A DNA stretch of 57,045 nucleotides from Gammaproteobacteria bacterium (GTDB lineage: Bacteria; Pseudomonadota; Gammaproteobacteria; Burkholderiales; Burkholderiaceae_B): positions 1 to 57,045 of the forward strand of contig JAURJT010000075.1 of the NCBI GenBank assembly GCA_030832095.1, given 5' to 3'. Shown one piece after another: positions 8,104 through 16,621 of this stretch. The stretch's first letter is position 1. Each line of letters begins with the position of its first letter. The notes below the pieces were generated by a model. That model was given only the letters and a program-made list of their open reading frames with translations, had not been told where the DNA came from and did not search any database. The position numbers and the translations under genes are program-made.

Positions 8104-9309
8104 TTACTTTTCAACCAAAGGCGTCGGACCCGTGTGCAACTTTAGGCGCATGTGATCAGGCACGTCTTGCCCTGCATCGGTAAAGGCTTTGCGCATTGCC
8201 CCCATATGTGGGCCAAAAATGCCGCTACGATTATCACTGACCCACTCGCGCGAAGCAAACAACGAATCCATGCTGCCCTGAAATTTAGGCATCACCCAGC
8301 GGGCAAAAAGCTCATAACTGCGCATCGTTTGCTCGCGCGTGGCCCACTCGTGTGAACGGAACATGACCGCGCCAGCCCCACCGCCTGTGAACTCGAGCAA
8401 ACGGGCAATACCATTTGCCACAGTCTCGGGCGAACCCACAATCGTCGTGCCTGCTTTCAGGCCGTCGCCCAGGGGGTCTTCGCTGCGCATCGGTGGACGA
8501 CCGAGTGTTTCACTAAAGTAGCTCAGCGTTTCAACCCGCTCACGGGCACGCACCTCGCGCATCGCAGTTTCGTCGTCTTCACCCACATGGATGTTGACCA
8601 CTAGGCGCCAGTCTTCGCGGTTCATCGTTTTGCCAAATTTTGCAGCCTGCTCTTCACCAAGCTTCCATTGCTCGGCAAGCTTTTGTGGACCTCCCGGTAG
8701 ACCAGCACCTAAAGACAACATGCCAACGCCATACTTGCCGGCCGTCAACACACCCGAGGGTGTCGTCGAGGTTGCCACTGCAATCGGGAAGCAACCCTTG
8801 GTATACGGGGCAAGGTGCAGCCGCGCCTCTTTCAATTCAAACCAGTCGGTCTTTAAGGTGACAGGTTCTTTACCCTCAAGAAGCCGCATGATGGCTCCCA
8901 GAGATTCATCCATCATCGTGCGCTGTTTTTCTGCTTCGATACCCATCATGTAGGCATCAGACACGAGCGCTCCCGGCCCGCAACCCAGCATCACGCGGCC
9001 ACGCGTCATATGATCAAGTTGCACAAAACGCTGCGCGACCAAAAAGGGATGGTGATACGGCAAGCTGGTGACGCCTGAACCCAGCATGATGCGTTTGGTG
9101 CGTTGAGCGGCGGCCGCAATAAAGATCTCAGGCGAAGCAATGATCTCCCAGCCAGCCGAGTGATGCTCACCGATCCAAGCTTCGTCATAGCCCAAATGAT
9201 CGAGCCATTCGATCAGTTCAAGATCGCGCTCTAACGCCAGGGTGGGGTTATCACCAAGCTGATGAAACGGGGCTAAAAAGATACCGAAACGCAAACCTGC
9301 GTGTGCCAT
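8104..9309 (-). CDS. LLM-class flavin-dependent oxidoreductase, luciferase-like (401 aa)
   Basis: This is a TIM-barrel flavin enzyme of the bacterial luciferase superfamily. It opens with LRFGIFLAPFHQLGDNP and has the diagnostic YDEAWIGEHHSAGWEI segment, then RTKRIMLGSGVTSLPYHHPF and RGRVMLGCGPGAL. It resembles limonene-1,2-monooxygenase-type members, which use reduced FMN and oxygen to hydroxylate or cleave organic substrates. The start is well supported: TAGGAG lies 7 bases before the ATG. It follows pyk by about 50 bases and precedes the cyclase-family gene by 100, all on the minus strand. The natural substrate is unknown. Confidence 0.85.
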   Translation of the reverse strand: MAHAGLRFGIFLAPFHQLGDNPTLALERDLELIEWLDHLGYDEAWIGEHHSAGWEIIASPEIFIAAAAQRTKRIMLGSGVTSLPYHHPFLVAQRFVQLDHMTRGRVMLGCGPGALVSDAYMMGIEAEKQRTMMDESLGAIMRLLEGKEPVTLKTDWFELKEARLHLAPYTKGCFPIAVATSTTPSGVLTAGKYGVGMLSLGAGLPGGPQKLAEQWKLGEEQAAKFGKTMNREDWRLVVNIHVGEDDETAMREVRARERVETLSYFSETLGRPPMRSEDPLGDGLKAGTTIVGSPETVANGIARLLEFTGGGAGAVMFRSHEWATREQTMRSYELFARWVMPKFQGSMDSLFASREWVSDNRSGIFGPHMGAMRKAFTDAGQDVPDHMRLKLHTGPTPLVEK

Positions 9310-9360
9310 GCTTTGTCTCCTACCAATTTTATTTTTGATGTTTTTTTCAAGTGTACCGGA

Positions 9361-10812
9361 TCAGGCTGCAGCCGGTGCATCACCGATCCACGCGATGCGC
9401 AATAAATTCGTCGTCCCTGACACGCCAAAGGGTGTGCCCGCAATAATCAGCAGGGCTTCGCCTGGGCGTCCAAACCCATTTTTTTCAGCAGCTTGCGTCG
9501 CGCGCAACACGATATCTTCTGTGCTTTGCACAACGGCTGCCTGAATCGAATGCACGCCCCACACCAACGACAAGCGACGCGCTGCCGCGGCGTCTGGCGT
9601 CATACTCAAAATCGGTGCGCGAGGGCGCTCGTGCGCAACACGCAACGTGGTCGACCCCGAAGACGTATACGCCACTGTGGCAGCTACTGGCAACGTCTCG
9701 GCAACCGTGCGAATGGCTGCTGAAATCGCATCGCGGGCGTCGCGGTGACGACGCCGAAACGTCGCATCCATGGTCAAGCGCTGAATCGGGTCACGCTCTG
9801 TGCTTTGCAAGATGCGATCCATCATATTGACCGCCTCGATCGGGTAGGCTCCCGAAGCCGACTCGGCCGAGAGCATGACAGCATCAACCCCGTCGTACAC
9901 GGCGGTCGCCACGTCGCTGACTTCGGCACGGGTCGGCACTGGCGAAGAAATCATGGATTCAAGCATTTGCGTCGCAACGATCACCGGCTTACCCGCCTCA
10001 CGACAGACGCGCACAATACGTTTTTGTAGGACGGGCACTTCTTCTGGCGGCAGCTCAACACCGAGGTCGCCGCGCGCCACCATCACACCATCACAGGCCG
10101 CCACAATGGCCTCCAGAGACTCAATTGCAGACGGCTTTTCAAGCTTGGCCATGATCCAGGCACGGTCTTGAACCAGACCCCTGAGTTCGGCAATGTCTTC
10201 TGGCCGTTGTACAAACGAAAGCGCCACCCAATCCACACCGATACTCAAACCAAATTCCAAGTCTTCGCGGTCTTTGGCCGTGATCGGAGACAAAGGCAAA
10301 ATCGCCCCCGGCACATTGACGCCTTTACGATCCGAGATCATCCCGGCATTGATGACTTCAACATTCGCATGGGTAGGGTCGCAGGTCAACACGCGCACCC
10401 GCACTTTGCCATCGTCAATCAATAAATCATCGCCAGGCTTGAGCGCTGCAAAAATCTCAGGGTGCAAGAGCGGCACCCGTCCGTTTTCACCTGGTGTTGG
10501 ATCTAGGTCAAACCGTAGTTTTTGCCCCGCTTCGAGAGACTGCTTACCTCCAACAATCTTTCCAACTCTTAGCTTTGGCCCTTGCAAATCTAGCAAAATA
10601 CCCACAGGCCGGCCAACATCGGCCTCAATCTGTCGAATCGCGTCATAGCGCAATTTGTGATCTGCATGGGTGCCATGACTGAAGTTCAGGCGAAACACGT
10701 CAACACCCGCATCAAACAGCCGTCGAATCATGTCAGGTTCGCTACTGGCAGGGCCCAGGGTCGCTACAATTTTGGTATTACGATTACGGTGCGAAATCGC
10801 ATCGAGTTTCAT
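9361..10812 (-). CDS. pyk: Pyruvate kinase
   Basis: A full-length pyruvate kinase (483 aa), which converts phosphoenolpyruvate and ADP to pyruvate and ATP in glycolysis. Family landmarks are TKIVATLGPAS near the N-terminus, FRLNFSHGTH, ILLDLQGPKLRVG, the active-site region WIMAKLEKPSAIE with its catalytic lysine, MVARGDLGVELP, and VIVATQMLESM before the allosteric C-terminal domain. It is the first gene of a minus-strand series and diverges from the M20 hydrolase gene across a 214-base intergenic region containing short repeats. With pckG about 3 kb away, it places PEP-pyruvate-oxaloacetate node enzymes close together. Confidence 0.97.
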   Translation of the reverse strand: MKLDAISHRNRNTKIVATLGPASSEPDMIRRLFDAGVDVFRLNFSHGTHADHKLRYDAIRQIEADVGRPVGILLDLQGPKLRVGKIVGGKQSLEAGQKLRFDLDPTPGENGRVPLLHPEIFAALKPGDDLLIDDGKVRVRVLTCDPTHANVEVINAGMISDRKGVNVPGAILPLSPITAKDREDLEFGLSIGVDWVALSFVQRPEDIAELRGLVQDRAWIMAKLEKPSAIESLEAIVAACDGVMVARGDLGVELPPEEVPVLQKRIVRVCREAGKPVIVATQMLESMISSPVPTRAEVSDVATAVYDGVDAVMLSAESASGAYPIEAVNMMDRILQSTERDPIQRLTMDATFRRRHRDARDAISAAIRTVAETLPVAATVAYTSSGSTTLRVAHERPRAPILSMTPDAAAARRLSLVWGVHSIQAAVVQSTEDIVLRATQAAEKNGFGRPGEALLIIAGTPFGVSGTTNLLRIAWIGDAPAAA

Positions 10813-10875
10813 GTTGAGTTAAACCTTATCTGATGACATTGAGACGCTATTAAGACGATATTCGGGCACAACACA

Positions 10876-10974
10876 GACTAAATTCAAACACTCTTAGCAT
10901 TCAAGCCACGTGCGCGTTGAACTAAATTTTGCATTTAAGTCAGGCGCTATTTGAACCAAATTCAGGCACTATTA
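10876..10974. repeat. Imperfect direct repeats in the pyk / M20 hydrolase intergenic region
   Basis: Three related copies of GAACYAAATT-like sequence lie in the 214-base divergent region: GACTAAATTCAAACACTC from 10876, GAACTAAATTTTGCATTT from about 10920, and GAACCAAATTCAGGCACT from 10953. The spacing is roughly 30-45 bases. They could be regulator binding sites for one or both divergent genes. A weak promoter candidate (TTGAAC at 10951-10956) overlaps the last copy. No function is proven. Confidence 0.4.
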
Positions 10975-11026
10975 CGTATATCCTCTAGGTTACCTGATTC
11001 ACTCACCTTATCTTCGGAGTTTTTCG

Positions 11027-12286
11027 ATGTCTACTGTTTCTTTAACACCACACGCGGCGCTGCGCATTGATGGGGCTCGCCTCTGGAACAGTTTGATGGA
11101 GTTAGCGCAGATCGGTGCCACTAAAAAAGGTGGGGTCTGCCGTTTGGCACTCACAGAGCTTGACCGTCAGGGACGCGATTTTTTTGTGGCACAAGCCAAA
11201 GCGGCTGGCTGTTCAATTCGGATCGACAGCGTCGGTAATATCTTTGCCCGACGCGCTGGGCTTAACAACAGTTTGCCAGCCGTGATGACGGGGAGCCATA
11301 TCGACACCCAGCCCACTGGTGGCAAGTTTGACGGCAATTATGGGGTGCTAGCTGGCCTTGAGGTGTTCAAAACACTGAACGATGCGGGCGTCACCACTGC
11401 CGCCCCCCTTGAGGTGGTGGTCTGGACTAACGAAGAAGGCTCACGCTTTGTGCCTGTCATGATGGGTTCGGGTGCCTTTATCGGCGAATTCAAGACTGAC
11501 TTTATTCTGGCGCAAAAAGATCGCGATGGCATCACCGTTGGACAAGCTCTACATTCAATTGGCTACGCTGGCAAAGATCAGGTCAGCCCAAGCGGGATTG
11601 GTGCCTACTTTGAAGCCCATATTGAACAAGGACCCGTACTCGAAGCCCACGACATCACCATTGGCGTCGTCACCGGCGCGCTTGGCCAACGCTGGTTTGA
11701 TGTGGTGATCACAGGCTCTGAGGCCCACGCCGGGCCCACCCCCATGTCCTTGCGTCACGATGCCTTGCTGGCTGCCTCGCACGTCGTGCAACTCATCAAC
11801 GAACTGGCACTTGACCACGCCCCGAATGCGCGCGGTACGGTCGGTATGCTTGACGTCTACCCTAATTCACGTAACGTCATCCCAGGCTCGGTCAAGCTGT
11901 CAGTCGATCTGAGAGCAGACTCAGACGCAACCCTGACCGCGATGGTCGACAAGCTCAACGCTCGGGCGCAAGAGATTGCCAAACAGGGCAAGGTCAGCAT
12001 CGCATTGACGCAAGTGGTGTACTTTCCTCCTGCGGCCTTCGCCAGTGAACTGGTGCAAGCGGTACGCTCGGGTGCACGCACTATCGGGCTCTCAGAGATG
12101 GATGTCGTCAGTGGCGCAGGTCACGATGCCGTCTATATGGCCCGCGTTGCCCCCACAGCGATGATTTTTGTCCCTTGCAAAGACGGCATCAGTCATAACG
12201 AAATCGAAGATGCAAAGTCTGAGCATCTTGAAGCGGGCTGCAACGTGTTGATGCACGCCATGCTTGCGTGCGCGAGCCAGCCATGA
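11027..12286 (+). CDS. M20-family Zn-dependent amidohydrolase (N-carbamoyl-L-amino acid hydrolase / allantoate amidohydrolase type, 419 aa)
   Basis: The metal-binding pattern of the hydantoinase/carbamoylase family is complete: GSHIDTQPTGGKFDGNYG gives the first His and bridging Asp, WTNEEGSRF the Glu pair, FEAHIEQGP a further His, and DGISHNE the C-terminal His. The dimerisation lid segment GSEAHAGPTPMSLRHDAL is also typical. Such enzymes cleave N-carbamoyl groups from amino acids or from allantoate or ureidoglycolate. Its stop overlaps the start of the M81 gene in an ATGA arrangement, implying coupled translation. No hydantoinase or purine gene is nearby to settle the substrate. Confidence 0.87.
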   Translation: MSTVSLTPHAALRIDGARLWNSLMELAQIGATKKGGVCRLALTELDRQGRDFFVAQAKAAGCSIRIDSVGNIFARRAGLNNSLPAVMTGSHIDTQPTGGKFDGNYGVLAGLEVFKTLNDAGVTTAAPLEVVVWTNEEGSRFVPVMMGSGAFIGEFKTDFILAQKDRDGITVGQALHSIGYAGKDQVSPSGIGAYFEAHIEQGPVLEAHDITIGVVTGALGQRWFDVVITGSEAHAGPTPMSLRHDALLAASHVVQLINELALDHAPNARGTVGMLDVYPNSRNVIPGSVKLSVDLRADSDATLTAMVDKLNARAQEIAKQGKVSIALTQVVYFPPAAFASELVQAVRSGARTIGLSEMDVVSGAGHDAVYMARVAPTAMIFVPCKDGISHNEIEDAKSEHLEAGCNVLMHAMLACASQP

Positions 12287-13779
12287 AAATCCTGGTGGCA
12301 CGACTCAATCACGAAACCAATACGTTTTCTCCGGTCCCAACGCCACTCTCTTCGTTTGGCGACCACGGCCCAACCTATGGCGACGAGGCCTACGCGGCCT
12401 CTAAGGGAACGCGGACCGGCATCGCAGCCTATATCGACCTGCTTGAACAAGCTGGTCATCAGGTTGTCGTGGCGTGTAGTGCCACCGCCAACCCAAGCGG
12501 TCGCGTGGCTGCACAGGCTTACACCCATTTGTCTGATGTGATTGTGACAGCGGCGGCCGGCTGCGATGCGATCGCACTCGATCTGCACGGCGCCATGGTG
12601 GCCGAAAACTCTGACGATGGCGAGGGTGATCTGCTAGAGCGCTTGCGTGCAGCATTACCTAACGCCCCCATTGCTGTCGCCTTTGATTTACACGGCAAAA
12701 TCACTGATAAAACGATGGCAAACAGTGACATCGTAGTGAGCTTTAAAACCTATCCTCATATTGATATGTACGAAACCGGCGCTCACGCCGCGCGTTTGTT
12801 GATTGAGATGTTGGATAAAAAAATCAAACCGACGATGGCTTGGCGACGCCTGCCCCTGCTCTCGCACACGCTCTGCAGTCGCACCGATATCGGCGCCATG
12901 CACGAAGCCGTCGAGCTCGCGCGTGCCGCTGAAGCTGCAGGTATGCTGGGTGTGTCAGTGTTGGCGGGGTTTTCTTTGGCCGATATCGCCGCACCCTGTA
13001 TCAGTGTGGTTGTCATCAGCGACGCCGACCAAGAGGCGGCAGAGCAATTTGCCGAGGTCGTGGCCGGCTTCATTTGGGATAACCGCGAAGGCTTCGTCTA
13101 TGCAAGCGAAACCTTGGCCGCCTCGATCACTCGGGCGCAAGAGCTTGCCCAGCAACCAGGCACGGGCCCCGTATTGCTGCTCGATCACGGCGATAACTGC
13201 ATGTCGGGCGGCACCTGTGACGACATGAATGTGTTGCACGAAGCCTTGGCGCAAGGCTTACAAGATATCGTTGTGGGGCCAGTTTGCGACCCCGAGGCTG
13301 TCGCACTGATGATTGAGGCCGGCGTTGGCGCAACGGTGTCAGTCGCTGTCGGTGACAAAGTTCCTTTAACGCAACTGGGCATCACAACGACCCCACGCAC
13401 GCTCACTGGTGTGGTCTTGCGCATCACCGATGGCGAATATGTCATCAGCGGGCCTACCTATACGGGCCAGCGCATTTACATGGGGCGCACGGTCTTACTG
13501 CAATTGCCTCAAGCGCTGGTGATGGTGACCGAGACCCCTCAAGAACACTGGGACTTAGGTATTTTCAGTCACATCGGCATTGACGCGACCAAGCATCGTT
13601 TTGTATTGCTCAAATCCAGAATGTATTGTCGGCCAGTTTTCGTACCGATCGCCAAGGCCGTGGTCGAATGTGATGGCGGCGGCGTCACAAGCTCTGACTA
13701 TTCACGGTTCCCGTACAGCAAACTTGCCCGCCCTGTGTATCCGTTTGATTTAGATACGACCTGGGAAAGTCAAATGTAA
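12283..13779 (+). CDS. M81-family metallopeptidase, MlrC-like (498 aa)
   Basis: The start is the ATG at 12283 that overlaps the upstream TGA (ATGA); a GTG at 12268 is less likely. The N-terminus RLNHETNTFSP is the M81 signature, followed by DAIALDLHGAMV, VAFDLHGKIT and FKTYPHIDMYETG, which supply the Asp and His zinc ligands. The C-terminal domain begins near LLDHGDNCMSGG. The founding member, MlrC, is linked to breakdown of linearised microcystin, but most relatives sit beside amidohydrolases and probably cleave small amidated compounds. Co-translation with the M20 enzyme supports successive steps on one substrate. The gene ends about 85 bases before a strong terminator. Confidence 0.85.
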   Translation: MKILVARLNHETNTFSPVPTPLSSFGDHGPTYGDEAYAASKGTRTGIAAYIDLLEQAGHQVVVACSATANPSGRVAAQAYTHLSDVIVTAAAGCDAIALDLHGAMVAENSDDGEGDLLERLRAALPNAPIAVAFDLHGKITDKTMANSDIVVSFKTYPHIDMYETGAHAARLLIEMLDKKIKPTMAWRRLPLLSHTLCSRTDIGAMHEAVELARAAEAAGMLGVSVLAGFSLADIAAPCISVVVISDADQEAAEQFAEVVAGFIWDNREGFVYASETLAASITRAQELAQQPGTGPVLLLDHGDNCMSGGTCDDMNVLHEALAQGLQDIVVGPVCDPEAVALMIEAGVGATVSVAVGDKVPLTQLGITTTPRTLTGVVLRITDGEYVISGPTYTGQRIYMGRTVLLQLPQALVMVTETPQEHWDLGIFSHIGIDATKHRFVLLKSRMYCRPVFVPIAKAVVECDGGGVTSSDYSRFPYSKLARPVYPFDLDTTWESQM

Positions 13780-13864
13780 GAACCTGGTCTGGTATGACCA
13801 ACGGATGGCCAGTGGGTCGTTCTGACCTCAAGAATTCTGACCTCAAGAGCAACCGCTCGACAAA

Positions 13865-13909
13865 AAAGCAAAGAGCCCCGCAGCATTTCGGTGCGGGGCT
13901 CTTTGCTTT
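13865..13909. terminator. Bidirectional rho-independent terminator
   Basis: An 18-bp perfect stem (13865-13882 with 13892-13909) has the GC-rich core GAGCCCCGCA and a 9-base loop. The A-rich left and T-rich right flanks make it usable from both sides. It lies between the convergent M81 and pckG genes and is the clearest terminator in the window. Confidence 0.9.
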
Positions 13910-13952
13910 GATTTCAGTCGCAGCGAATAGTTTGCTGCGACTGAACCGGTAC

Positions 13953-15809
13953 TTAGCCTAAGCGACTCTCAAAGCCCGCCTTGATCTCAAGCAAGCTTGG
14001 TGGCAACCCAAAGGCCAGTTTTTCAAAGAGTTCGGCATGGAGCTCAAACTCTTTACGCCACGCCGCTTTGTCGATTGAAGTGATGGTAGTGAATTTTTCG
14101 AGAGAAAAATCCATGCCAGACCAGTCAAGATCTTCATAGCTTGGCGTAATCCCAAAGACGTGCTCTTTGCCTTTAGCCTCGCCTTCAATGCGACCCAACA
14201 TCCACTTCAGTACGCGGGTGTTTTCGCTAAAGCCGGGCCACACAAACTTACCGTCAGCATCGGTGCGAAACCAGTTCACACAGAAAATACGCGGCAACTT
14301 GGCGCCCGAGGCTTGCAAATGCTCGCCTAACGACAACCAGTGCTGAAAGTACTCGGCCATGTTGTAACCACAGAAAGGCAACATCGCAAATGGGTCACGA
14401 CGCACCACACCTTGCTCGCCAACGGCCGCGGCAGTAGTTTCTGAACCCATGGTTGCAGCCATGTAAACGCCTTCTGACCAGTCACGTGCCTCTGTCACTA
14501 GGGGGACTGTGGTCGAGCGGCGACCGCCGAAGATGAAGGCGTCAATGACGACACCCTCAGGGTTATCCCACTCAGGATCCAACACAGGGTTTTGCGTAGC
14601 AGAGACGGTAAAGCGTGCATTTGGATGCGCAGCCTTAATACCTTTTTCCTTTGCCTGTTCAGGAGTCCAGTCACGCCCCTGCCAATCAATCAGGTGCGCC
14701 GGTGGAACCTTGCTCATGCCTTCCCACCACACGTCGCCGCCATCGGTCAACGCCACGTTGGTGAAGATGGTGTCTTGGGCCAAAGTGGCCATGCAGTTAA
14801 AGTTTGATTGCTCGTTGGTACCTGGCGCCACACCAAAATAACCTGCTTCGGGGTTGATCGCGCGCAAGTTACCTTTGGCGTCGGGCTTGATCCAGGCAAT
14901 ATCGTCACCAATGGTGGTGATCTTCCAGCCCTGCTGACCTAAACCCTTGGGTGGGATCAACATCGCAAAATTGGTTTTGCCACAGGCTGACGGAAATGCC
15001 GCCGCCACGTGATATTTTTTACCCCAAGGTGCTGTCACACCCAAAATCAACATGTGCTCAGCTAACCAACCCGGCGAGGTTGCGCTGGCTTCAGCGCGAC
15101 CCATATTTGACGCAATTCGCAGGGCAAAACATTTTTTGCCAAGCAGCGCGTTGCCACCGTAGCCAGAGCCATACGACCAGATTTCGCGTGTTTCAGGAAA
15201 ATGCACAATGTACTTAGTCGTATTGCAAGGCCACACCACATCGGCCTGACCTGAAACCAGGGGGGCACCGACCGTGTGCACACAGGGCACAAACTCACCT
15301 GTCGAGCCAAGCACGTCGTACACCTTTTTGCCCATTCGCGTCATCATGCGCATGTTGACCACCACATAAGGCGAGTCAGATAGCTCAACGCCAATTTGCG
15401 CAATCGGTGACCCCAAAGGGCCCATCGAAAACGGAATCACATACAGCGTACGGCCGGCCATCGCACCCTCGAATAACTCATCGAGTTTGGTGCGCATTTC
15501 TGCGGGCTCGATCCAGTTATTAGTTGGACCTGCTTCGGCCTTGTTTTTGCTGCAGATAAAGGTGCGGTCTTCGACGCGCGCCACGTCATCGGGTGACGAG
15601 CGAGCTAAAAACGAATTGGGTCGTTTGGCAGGATTGAGCTTGTGCAACATACCCGACTGCACCATTTGGGCACAAAGTCGATCGTATTCTTCTTGAGAGC
15701 CGTCACACCACACAATATTGGCGGGCTTGGCTTTTGCTGCAATATCAGCCACCCACTTTTTTAAACCATCGTGGCGAACGTAATCAGGTGCGTTTAAGGT
15801 CAGATTCAT
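13953..15809 (-). CDS. pckG: Phosphoenolpyruvate carboxykinase (GTP)
   Basis: A 618-residue GTP-dependent PEP carboxykinase, which interconverts oxaloacetate and PEP. The nucleotide-binding kinase motif [13 protein letters not shown] contains the hyper-reactive cysteine typical of GTP enzymes, followed by GDDIAW with metal-binding aspartates. [24 protein letters not shown] substrate-loop residues are present ([20 protein letters not shown] here). Length and ending are normal for the GTP class and unlike the ATP class. It is transcribed towards the terminator at 13865-13909. Neighbouring pathways, such as D-tartrate to oxaloacetate, would feed this step. Confidence 0.97.
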   Translation of the reverse strand: MNLTLNAPDYVRHDGLKKWVADIAAKAKPANIVWCDGSQEEYDRLCAQMVQSGMLHKLNPAKRPNSFLARSSPDDVARVEDRTFICSKNKAEAGPTNNWIEPAEMRTKLDELFEGAMAGRTLYVIPFSMGPLGSPIAQIGVELSDSPYVVVNMRMMTRMGKKVYDVLGSTGEFVPCVHTVGAPLVSGQADVVWPCNTTKYIVHFPETREIWSYGSGYGGNALLGKKCFALRIASNMGRAEASATSPGWLAEHMLILGVTAPWGKKYHVAAAFPSACGKTNFAMLIPPKGLGQQGWKITTIGDDIAWIKPDAKGNLRAINPEAGYFGVAPGTNEQSNFNCMATLAQDTIFTNVALTDGGDVWWEGMSKVPPAHLIDWQGRDWTPEQAKEKGIKAAHPNARFTVSATQNPVLDPEWDNPEGVVIDAFIFGGRRSTTVPLVTEARDWSEGVYMAATMGSETTAAAVGEQGVVRRDPFAMLPFCGYNMAEYFQHWLSLGEHLQASGAKLPRIFCVNWFRTDADGKFVWPGFSENTRVLKWMLGRIEGEAKGKEHVFGITPSYEDLDWSGMDFSLEKFTTITSIDKAAWRKEFELHAELFEKLAFGLPPSLLEIKAGFESRLG

Positions 15810-16211
15810 TGGCTTGTTTCAATTGGATTGCAATGGTCATACTTCGGTAACCCGAAATAGTAGCACCGCGCGTGCATTGACGAAAACCTGAGCCAATTTG
15901 GTACCAAACAAGTGCACCTTTTGCTCAAGGATTGCGCATTTGGTCGAATATTTTGGAAACGCCGCGGTACTCGTTACAGATTTTATGCAATTTCGCTTGA
16001 CCATCGAGTCAATACCCTACTCGCTTCATCATTATCGTATTGGCTAATCTTTGACTTATTCTGCTTGACCTATCTTGTTGTCACTTGACTGAATTGGCTA
16101 ATATTTACTTAGCTATGGATGTTTCACTCTTTGGCGTCAAAAAAATTGCGTCCTAAGCGTATTCAGCGTTATGTTTAGCCTATTCCTGCAACTTCACCAA
16201 GAGGCTTGGCC
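15810..16211. other. 400-base intergenic region between divergent pckG and the Cys-repeat gene
   Basis: No gene is visible. The region is relatively AT-rich. It contains an imperfect direct repeat, ATTGGCTAATCTTTGACTTA at 16039-16058 and ATTGGCTAATATTTACTTA at 16093-16111, about 54 bases apart. Both divergent promoters are expected here. The repeats lie 100-170 bases before the repeat-protein start and could be regulator sites. Confidence 0.45.
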
Positions 16212-16574
16212 ATGCTGGCACTGAACCAAACCAACTCTCCGATCCACAACAAGCAAACTTCACTGGCGGCCTGGCTGCTCGCTGTTGTCTTTGCACTCGT
16301 TAGCACGCCCGGCTTCGCCCAAGCGCCAGTTGCACAACCGTTGGCCAAGCAAGGCTCTTGCCCCAGCGGCTATCACAGCAGTGGCAATTACTGCACCCCT
16401 TCGTCATCGAGCGCACGCGCGGCCCTGCCCCATGTCGGCTCATGCCCCTCGGGTTATCACACGAGCGGAGGCTATTGCCTAGCGAGCAGCAACTCATCAA
16501 AAGCAGCGATCGTCAAAAGCGGAAGCTGCCCGTCCGGGTATCACACCAGTGGCGCCTATTGTTTACGCAATTGA
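16212..16574 (+). CDS. Secreted protein with three GSCPSGYH-type cysteine repeats (120 aa)
   Basis: The ATG at 16212 is preferred because AAGAGG lies about 7 bases upstream; a TTG at 16206 is possible. A signal peptide spans roughly residues 1-37, with a hydrophobic core (AWLLAVVFALVST) and a GFAQ cleavage area. The mature part is three 14-residue repeats, GSCPSGYHSSGNYC, GSCPSGYHTSGGYC and GSCPSGYHTSGAYC, separated by 14-residue Ala/Ser-rich linkers. Each repeat has two cysteines that could form a small disulfide loop in the periplasm or outside. I do not know a function. The repeat period is exactly 28 residues. It converges on the 2-hydroxyacid dehydrogenase gene. Confidence 0.75.
   Translation: MLALNQTNSPIHNKQTSLAAWLLAVVFALVSTPGFAQAPVAQPLAKQGSCPSGYHSSGNYCTPSSSSARAALPHVGSCPSGYHTSGGYCLASSNSSKAAIVKSGSCPSGYHTSGAYCLRN
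16353..16562. repeat. Triple 42-bp coding repeat, 84-bp period
   Basis: Copies lie at 16353-16394, 16437-16478 and 16521-16562, in frame. The protein sequence is conserved while many third codon positions differ, so the copies are old and held by selection on the protein rather than recent DNA duplication. Confidence 0.85.
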
Positions 16575-16621
16575 GGCTAATGCCTTGCACGAAGCGGGCT
16601 GATTGCGGACTTAGCACAGAC

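Noticed and set aside
12268..12282. GTG start for the M81 gene
   Set aside because: The ATG at 12283 forms the usual ATGA overlap and begins directly at the family N-terminus (MKILVARLNHETN).
16353..16562. CRISPR-like spaced repeats
   Set aside because: The copies are in frame in a signal-peptide-bearing gene, differ at third codon positions, number only three, and have no cas genes nearby.
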